A stretch of 64,000 bases of DNA from Capsicum annuum (Eukaryota > Streptophyta > Magnoliopsida > Solanales > Solanaceae): contig NW_025855744.1 of the NCBI RefSeq assembly GCF_002878395.1, positions 934,813-998,812 on the forward strand, read 5' to 3'. The notes beneath the pieces are model-generated. The model was not told the origin of the DNA and ran no database searches. It saw only the letters and a list, made by a program, of their open reading frames with translations. The translations under genes and the position numbers were made by a program. This document shows, piece by piece, positions 56,554-64,000 of this stretch. Each line of letters begins with the position of its first letter. Within the stretch, counting starts at the first letter, position 1.

Positions 56554-58700
56554 TGTAACGCCCCGAGTTTTTACCCCGGATGCTACACGGTGCTAGCGAC
56601 CCTGAAGGACCACCAGCTAATCTATGACTGGTACCTGCTATGAGCACTATATAATAATAATACTGTAATAGCAACCTGTCTGAAATAAATATGAAAGTGA
56701 GGCTGTAAACGCCATAAGGTTCATAACTGAAAAACAATACTGATAACTAGATACTGAAACACATATCTGAAATACTCTAGTTTGAAAGCCTCTAACTGTC
56801 TGAATTATGGAGTTGATGGGACAAGGCCCCAACTAACTCTGACTACTCAAAACTGCATGAAATACTAAAATAATACTTTGTCCTCGAACTATGAGGACTC
56901 ACAACTAAGCCTGCTACTAATAGGCTGGGCTTCTAAGTACGGTCAGGATCCCTTATGTCTGAACCTATGATATAAGACATCATAACGCAAAAGAAAGGTA
57001 AGCGTCAGTACGTTGAATGTGCTAGTATGCTAACTGAGGTAGGATGATATGCATGGGTTCATGTGTATGAACAATAACTGACTGAGTAACGTGAACATAA
57101 CTGAATGAGAGAACATGCATGAATACATAAACTGTAACTGAGATTATGTTAACACTGATTACTGAGTTCTGATTATTGATTAACTGATATTTGAGTTTAT
57201 TGATACTGTAATACAATGATTGTTTCTGACAGTCCAGGTTAATAACTGGGTGACTATTTCTGACAGTACTGATTCTGTAGAACTAAACTGAGTTCTATAC
57301 TGAGCTGGGTAACTGTATCTGACAGTCTTAATTCTGTAGAACTGAACTGAGTTCTATACTGAGGCTGAAACTGAAATTGAAATTATGGGAGGTAATCATA
57401 TAACCAACATGCTACTCTCTAAATGGATTGGGGTCCAACCTATACCCCAGTTGGAAGGGTGTCTGTACCGTGCCACGGGTAAATACAAGTTGTGAGTTAA
57501 CCATCTCTGAAAGGAAAACTCATATGAGATTTATCAACCCTAGTCTGGCAGGAAGATATCTCAACCTACGCTGCTATGTAGTTCTGTAATGCAGGGATTG
57601 CTACTAAGGGTCAAACCCTATGCTGGCAGGAATGCCCTCATCCCTGGGTTCGCTCGGTGCTGAGTCCTACTCCCAACTGAATAGATACTGAACTAAATTC
57701 TAGTCTATACTAGCCTTGACTGAACTGTTACTGATCGTACTGTTTAACTGACTTCACTAAGTTCTGAACTAAATACTGAACTAAGACTGATTACTGAGTA
57801 CTACTGTTTGTAATACTACTGAGACTATTTTGTAACTACTATAGCTCTAGCTAAATAGCTAAATTTTTGGGTATTGAATACCCTAGGACTCGATAGCATG
57901 AAAAGTAAAGCATAGAGTAAACTTGAAAAGCATAACACTGAGCAGTTTTTCATAACTCATCTATAGAGATATTTTATCAAACACTTGTAAGGCATAAGTT
58001 TACACATATACTATTATGTCATGATTTTTCCCCATTTAGTCCACATGAGCACTTTAACAAACACCTGGGGAGCACCAATATGCACAAGATACTAAACAAC
58101 ATGTAGGAATCATAGCATCAATTGCCAAATTCACAAATTCAATGGCTTCAACATAAATTCACATGATACTACTCACATGATAATCAATTCCACATGAAAC
58201 TTGTAACAAACCATGGATTAGAAACCCAATTAACATTATAATCATGAATACACTTAAATCCAATCATGAAAATTATGAAATCAATCTACTTAAAGTTTAA
58301 GAAAAAGTTTCTTGGACTCCAAGGGTGAAAGGAAACTTTGGATGAACACTTCACCTACCTAAGTACTTGAATTAATGAAGGTTGATGGTGAGTTCTTTAA
58401 TCTTGAACCTTGAATTAGAAGCCCTAGGGTTTTGTTCTTGAGTAATTTTGAGAATAGTGAATGGATTTTGCCTTTAAAGTTGCTAAATCTCATATTTAGG
58501 GGGCTGATAGACGTGGAAAAATAACCCAAATACCCCCGAGGACGCGGCTTTTTAATGGCTGAAAACTGGCCATACGACACGCAGACCGATACATCGCGTC
58601 GATGAGATCGATATGATGGATGACGCACCACGTCAAGTCTGTGTCAGTTTACTGGAAATTATACTGGGAGCTAGGGAAAAATATTCATCGACGCGATAGG
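56554..58700 (-). repeat. LTR of family A (copy A3), truncated
   Basis: Begins TGTAACGCCCCGAG and aligns in order with 4896-6980, the A2 LTR. Shared landmarks are 'tgatgggaca', 'gaggactcaca', 'gaatgtgctagtatgctaa', and 'ttcttggactccaagggtg'. About 290 bp corresponding to the far end of A2 are missing. The internal 'ctgacagt' repeat has three units here (57205-57360) and two in A2. No gag or primer site of A lies next to it, so it is a solo or truncated LTR. Confidence 0.8.
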
Positions 58701-58757
58701 AAATACAGCCATTCGAATGCTGGAATGGTAACTGTTATTATACGCAAACTCAGTCAA

Positions 58758-59320
58758 TGACAAATTATCACAACCTAAAGGGACATGAGTGGCACCCACG
58801 CTAACCTTCTTGTGGGAGAACCATCTAAATCAAATCATTACCCAATTACTTAGTCAATATTAAAATGATAGTTTCAAAAAATCAACATAATACTAATAAT
58901 TTAGGACTATTCGTTATTAATGCGGAAGTCAAATAAAATACTTACTAAAATTTCCAAGACCCGAAAGTCATCGTACAAGAACCACTAACAAAGATCGTGT
59001 CTAAAGAGATATCAAAAATAAAATAAATAAAGAATGTTTCGTTGCTTGAAAGATGGACAAGAAAAAAATAAACAAGATGACCCATGGTAGCCTGGAGACG
59101 GAGTGCTCACCCTTAGATCAAACTGTTCGATCAAACTCTATAGGGATAAAGATCTGCTATCAAACTCTAGAGGTGAGATCATGTATGAGCCTCTAGAATA
59201 ATTTCTGCACTCAACAAAAGAAGAGTACAGGGTGGTATCAGTACAAACCACTATGTACTGTTAGGTTTCATAGGCCAACTCAACTTAATAACATGTACAC
59301 AACATAAATCAGTTTTTCAT
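58758..59320. repeat. LTR-like remnant
   Basis: Contains 'tcacaacctaaagggacatg' near its start and 'gtggtatcagtacaaaccac' near 59232, phrases familiar from Solanaceae gypsy LTRs of the TGTCACGACC type. Its boundaries and strand are not clear. Confidence 0.4.
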
Positions 59321-60178
59321 CATTCTTTTCTGTTAAGGTAAAAAATTCATCTCCATCAACTAGTAAATTGAGAATCTTGACATAGAGTTTCTAGTGTACA
59401 TAGTTTGAGAGGGTTGAGAGTGGTGTTAGTTGGTTTTCTACTGCAATGGAGCAATATAGGATAAAATCACTAGGATTTGATTAATGAATGTTAAATCCTT
59501 GCATGTTGTTAATTCCCTAAATTATCTCTGAAATTGATGTTAACTTACCCTTGCATGTTGTAAATTCCCTAAATTATCTCTAAAATTGGTAGTTTTAGGT
59601 GAATTATTATATAAAATCCCTAGAATAGAGAGGTAATGATCATGAACTTGGCCTTAGAGGTTGGAAATGAGTTAAAATCCCAATGGGACTGGTCATTTCA
59701 TTGATTATGTGTTTTGTATTTATCTCCAAATTGAAAGCAAGAGAAAATTATACGAAAAAACAAGAATCAGGCTTAGATAAGTTGTGCAAGCATGTATTGA
59801 AGTACGTGATAGTTGGATAGTTTAATCTAACTTGTGTTATATGTGCATGTTAACTATTTTTTTGTATTGCTTGTTAATGCATGTTGTTAGTTGTGATCAC
59901 ATTTCATTGAACTTAATGTAAAACTTGTGGATAATACAAATGTTATTTGTTGTCATTGTATATATATATATGTATATACACATATACATACATACATACA
60001 CTTTCCATCATTGCTAAAGGAATGTTTCAATATTTTGACATTCTCATGGAATATTGGTAGAATAAGGTTGGTTGTCACTTGTGTCTGAGATTTAGTACAT
60101 GAACATAAATTATACTCTACAGATCATGACTAGTAGGCGATTATAATACCCTTGGCGTGTATGTACATGATACATGTG
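59321..60178. other. Non-coding spacer with a TA/CATA microsatellite
   Basis: No gene or element recognised. A microsatellite lies at about 59959-60000 (TA units then CATA units). Two near-identical 'tgcatgttgtaaattccc' phrases (about 59498 and 59553) are a small direct duplication. Confidence 0.5.
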
Positions 60179-60334
60179 CGTTTAATGGTTTCATGAGTGA
60201 ACCGAGGAGTATATATATGTTGTATTTGATGGTTGACTTTGCTTGACTTGAAGTTGTGTTTAATGGTTTCATGAGTGAACTGAGGAGTATATATATGTTG
60301 TATTTGATGGTTGACTTTGCTTGACTTGAATTCA
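60179..60334 (+). repeat. 78-bp tandem duplication
   Basis: Two direct units starting 'gtttaatggtttcatgagtg', at 60179 and 60257, nearly identical. The minus-strand ORF 60141-60350 simply translates the repeat. Confidence 0.9.
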
Positions 60335-61160
60335 CTGACTTGACTGGCATATCTATTGAATTTTTTGACTTGTTTCTAAGGCTACTAAAATTACTGCAAG
60401 TGTTACTTGTTGTATTAAGGTGTAGTAGAGGTGACCATGTATTATCTGGTTGTTTTTTTTATAGTTAAGTTTTCATATTTCTCATCTTGGGTTGGCATAT
60501 ACCATTTTTTTCTGGTGTACTGGTACTACACCTATTCTTACTTTTATTAAGTGCAATATATATTACAGCGGCTCCTACAAAACCTCACTTGTGACTCTAG
60601 CATGTGATTCAAATTCAAGGGCGAGCAACATCTTTTGGGACACCATGGATCCGTCTTTGATGATATAGTCCTTTGTTATGGACTCATGCATTTTTTTTAT
60701 TTTTTGGGGTTGCATCCCCTTCTTGACAATCTTTAGCAGTTTTGATTCATCAGCATTTGAATCCTAGGGATGGGTATTATTAATGTTTCACATTTATTCT
60801 TGTTTGTTTTAGACATTGAATCTCTTTTTAAATTATTAATGATTTAGTTTCCTTTATTTTTGAAAGTGTTCATTCATGCTTTTGGGATAATTGGTTCTCC
60901 CACAGGAGAATGAGGTGGGTACCACTTACTACAATTTAGGTCATGATAAAGTTAGTATCAAAATCTAGGTTTGTCGATCTCATTGTACCAAAATGGTTCC
61001 AGTAGAGTCTTGCTAAAATAGTACAGAGACATTTGTACTTTCTTTCAAAAGGCTATACATCTTTAGAAAAACTGTCATCTTTGCTTCTTTCATGCTGTAA
61101 CTTGATTACAATTTGTATCTGGCAATTTAAATTGGTACCTAATATTTTTTTCTCTTTTGT
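60335..61160. other. Non-coding spacer, nothing firm
   Basis: No convincing ORF. It may be the leader or LTR of the gypsy fragment that follows, but no primer-binding site is visible. Confidence 0.35.
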
Positions 61161-61166
61161 CTGCAG

Positions 61167-61862
61167 ATGGTGACTACTTGGTCAAATGGAACTGGAGTAG
61201 CAACTACCACATCGACAACTCTAGCTGTGGAACTAATCATGAGGAGAACAAGACGAGCTATTTGAAAGTATGGGAGAAGAGGGGGACAACAACACTTACT
61301 AGAGGTTGATACCAAAGAGCTGCTAGCCAATATCCTTCAAGGTCAACATCACCTCCCCTATCCTAGGATAATTTAAATAAAATAAAAGAAGTAAAGGAAC
61401 AGGCATTAGAATCGAAGGTGATGGCACCAATTGGAGGTGTGATCTTATCCTATGTGTTTGTAGTGGTAATTCAATAAGTGTTAGATTTTTGAGAGGCTTG
61501 GTTAGCACAAGAGTCACTCCTATTGTACCGGTTATTAAGGATCTAGGTACTTATCCTACCATCACTTTGGCTCCTATAATAGATGAGGCTTTAGGGACAT
61601 ATTTTTTTCCTTATCCAGATTCTGTAATGACTAGTAATGAACATGAGCTGTTGGCCAATTTTCTTAAGAAGAAGCCTCTATCATTCTTGGGAATTTAGTT
61701 CGAGAACTCTTTTGAGTTGAATATTGACTATTATGAGCAGTAGTATAAGATGGGCATTGTGAAACAACATGGGTTTGAGTTTGTGACCTTTCTGTTGAAG
61801 AAGGATACAAATCATGGTGGAGATCGTATGTTGAATATCGGTCACCGGCCTTACCTCTATTG
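61167..61862 (+). pseudogene. Ty3/gypsy gag fragment
   Basis: Starting from an ATG at 61167, frames are broken, then from 61489 a 69-codon open stretch leads into KKPLSFLGI, followed after a stop by the gag block YYEQYKMG-like (one internal stop), IVKQHGFEFVTFLLK. This is the N-terminal half of the gag domain seen in a common tomato/potato type of gypsy element. The sequence loses similarity near 61862. No pol is present. Confidence 0.7.
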
Positions 61863-61869
61863 ACTTAGG

Positions 61870-62829
61870 AACTTATGTCGCTCAAAACTACACCTCTAGG
61901 AAGTATAATACGGTCGATGTCAAATATTGTAACCCAACAGAGGTTGGGATCGAACCCAGAATGAATAGGTAGAATTTCTTTTACGAATTTGTTGTAGTAG
62001 CCAAAAAAAATTCAAGAAAGTAAATGGGGGTTTCTGTTGTGAAAAAATTAAAGTAGAAACAAGTATTGATCGCTTTAGTTGAAATCAATTTGAGATGAAT
62101 ACTAGGACTGTGTTCTTCCTACCTTCCTAACTTCATAGATTTATCGTGCTCAATCCAACTGTCTCAATGTAGTCCATGCAAAATCTAACAAGATAGGTAT
62201 CACCAACTATCCTGTGAACACCTTTGGTAAATTTTACTCTTCACCTTGTGAGTCTCAGAGTGTCTTTTTATAACCCTTGTCTTTGATCCTAGTTCAACTA
62301 TCTGATTTTGGCTGTCAAGTTGATTAGACGAGGGTTGATAGCCTCGAATTATTGTTGTAATATTCTTTTCCTAATCTTAACCTCTCTTTTCAAGATGATC
62401 TCGAATATCTACAAGTTCTTAACTTCTTTAGTAGTTAAGAAAGCATACAATCGCAAGAAGATAAAGAGATATGCATATACACTGATTTAGAATGACCTCA
62501 TACTTCTTCTACTTAGTTATTCAGTCAGGGTTCCCACAATCATAGTTACGTGGTTTAGGCACACATAGTTGCAAGAATATCTATTGAATTCTTAAAAGAA
62601 AGCATAGAAACAATCTCATAATAATTGAAGAACAAAATCAAAAGTATTAAATTAATAATCAACCAAATAATCAAGAACAAAGGATTCCAAGATCAATAGT
62701 TGAATATTGAAATCAATATATGTTTGTGAATGTAAAGAGTTTGTAGACTAATACAAAAACATCAAAAGGATATTTATAGTTTACATCAAAACTCTAAAGA
62801 TTCTGACCAACATGAATAAGGAAAACTGG
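61870..62829. other. LTR- or leader-like sequence, no gene
   Basis: Begins 'gtcaaatattgtaaccc' and 'ttgggatcgaacccag', phrases that look like retrotransposon leader or LTR sequence. I see no ORF with a domain. The 60-codon ORF at 62308-62490 is not credible. Confidence 0.35.
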
Positions 62830-63235
62830 GTCAGTGGCAACTTACAGACCCATTTATAGGCCATAAGTGGCGCTTACGCACCGTAGGTGAGTGTCGTATG
62901 TTTCAAACTTCTTCAGAGTTTCAGCATGCTTAGTACTTGTACCCATGATGGACCTTACGACAACATAAGTGGTACTTACGCCCCATAAATGACCTCCATG
63001 TTACTGTCAGAATTGTTTTTCAAACTTCAGAGCCTTTGATCTTCAATCTCTAATACCCACGTTAGCACTGATGATAGAGTAAGTGGTACTTATGTACCGT
63101 AAGTGACCCTTTGTCAGTATCAGACAATAACTTCAAATTTTAGCTTCTCAGTATCATTTATTCTGAGACCCACAAGGTCATTAACGGTGGACATAAGTAG
63201 TATCAATACCCCATAGGTGGTCTCGTAGGTGGGAT
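62830..63235 (+). repeat. Degenerate ~105-bp repeat, four copies
   Basis: Four imperfect units with 'cataagtggcgcttacgc', 'cataagtggtacttacgc', 'gtaagtggtacttatgta' and 'cataagtagtatcaatac' at about 62861, 62962, 63079 and 63193. Each is followed by '(c)cccataggtg'- or 'ccgtaagtgacc'-like sequence and then 'gtatca' or 'ttcaaactt'. No coding capacity. Confidence 0.6.
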
Positions 63236-64000
63236 TTTCTGCAGCCTTCAACTTTTTATTCTTTTAAGCTCCAAAACCTAGTTTTTTGCAACAGACACAA
63301 AAACACATCATATTTAACAAAACAGACCTAAGTACTAACGTATTTTCTGATTTTAATCATTGAAAGTACCATTAAACTGTGAAACATCAACGCCCTCAAC
63401 TTAAAATGTTTGCATGTCCTCAGGCAATAAAACATAACAAAAATAACACGATGATGCTTAACTAAGAGAAACCTAAGGTACCTATGGCAATCAACTCAAT
63501 TCAGCTTAAAATTTTTCATCGTGTGGATCTAGTAACCCAACAAATGAAATAAAAAGGATGGCATTATATTAGCAACAAAAAATTAAGCATATGTACAAAT
63601 TACACTACCCGAACAGATAAACAACTAGCAATACAACCCATGTACCCTCACAACAAGGAAGTCCTACTCTCATAGTATAAGTATGCATGTCAATGTGGGG
63701 ATGATAACGAGACACTCACACTCCCAAAAGAAGTTCCAATCAATGTGCATAGAATACTATGGGCTTTTCCTTATTTTCTTTACCTTAGTTTTGCGAACAG
63801 ACAGACTAGGATCACTATAGGACTTTATTCAGCCTATAACATAGGCTTGGGGGTTAGTATGGTACATTTAGGACTTTAGTGACTAACCCTCCTTCACACT
63901 ACAATTACATTTTGGGGACAACTTCTCATCCAAATATTCCTTTGTTCCTCCCTTATTTACCCCTTCCTTTTTTTATTTCTTTTCAAGTTGGGTGTGGTTT
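63236..64000. other. Non-coding right edge of the window
   Basis: No domain on either strand. The phrase 'tttgcatgtcctcaggcaat' and the surrounding sequence look like retroelement-derived non-coding DNA. The feature continues beyond the window. Confidence 0.35.

Noticed and set aside
59959..60000. Regulatory TATA cluster
   Set aside because: It is a simple TA/CATA microsatellite without any gene near it.

Overview
This window is repeat-dense plant nuclear DNA with no intact host protein-coding gene that I can defend. The organism is probably a member of the Solanaceae. That is inference, from the type of tRNA-derived SINE, the TVCV-like endogenous pararetrovirus and the style of the LTR retrotransposons. 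Almost every recognisable protein is a decayed transposon or viral gene, so most calls are pseudogenes.

Layout. (1) 1-7268: two related Ty3/gypsy copies on the minus strand (A1, A2); a third LTR of the family (A3) lies at 56554-58700. (2) 7680-34151: one large nest. Its outer element B has a broken 5' LTR at 7685, a 3' LTR ending at 34146 and a 5-bp target duplication GTTTG. Inside are C (Tat/Ogre-like, gag but no pol seen, several tandem-repeat blocks), D (minus strand, gag plus protease-like plus an unknown acidic ORF, no reverse transcriptase seen) and E (plus strand, degenerate gag-PR-RT-RH-INT). (3) 34147-41230: low-copy sequence interrupted by a Ty1/copia element (35120-40284, target duplication GCATC). 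(4) 41231-46432: rearranged endogenous pararetrovirus in about two and a half head-to-tail pieces, with coat and movement protein modules but no reverse transcriptase. (5) 46433-48579: low-copy sequence carrying a paralogue of the DNA around the B insertion, including its empty site. (6) 48580-55133: two head-to-tail Helitrons on the minus strand, a foldback-like element with a 110-bp minisatellite core, and a plus-strand Helitron. (7) 55501-55762: a dimeric SINE. (8) 55856-64000: LTR remnants, a gypsy gag fragment and repeat-rich non-coding DNA.

How it fits together: nothing here forms a working pathway. The window records successive insertions. The strongest inferences are the empty site at 46674-46678, which dates B after a local duplication; the internal deletions that removed pol from both pararetroviral units; the exact head-to-tail Helitron junction at 49666/49667; and the two retroelements (C, D) that keep gag but show no reverse transcriptase.
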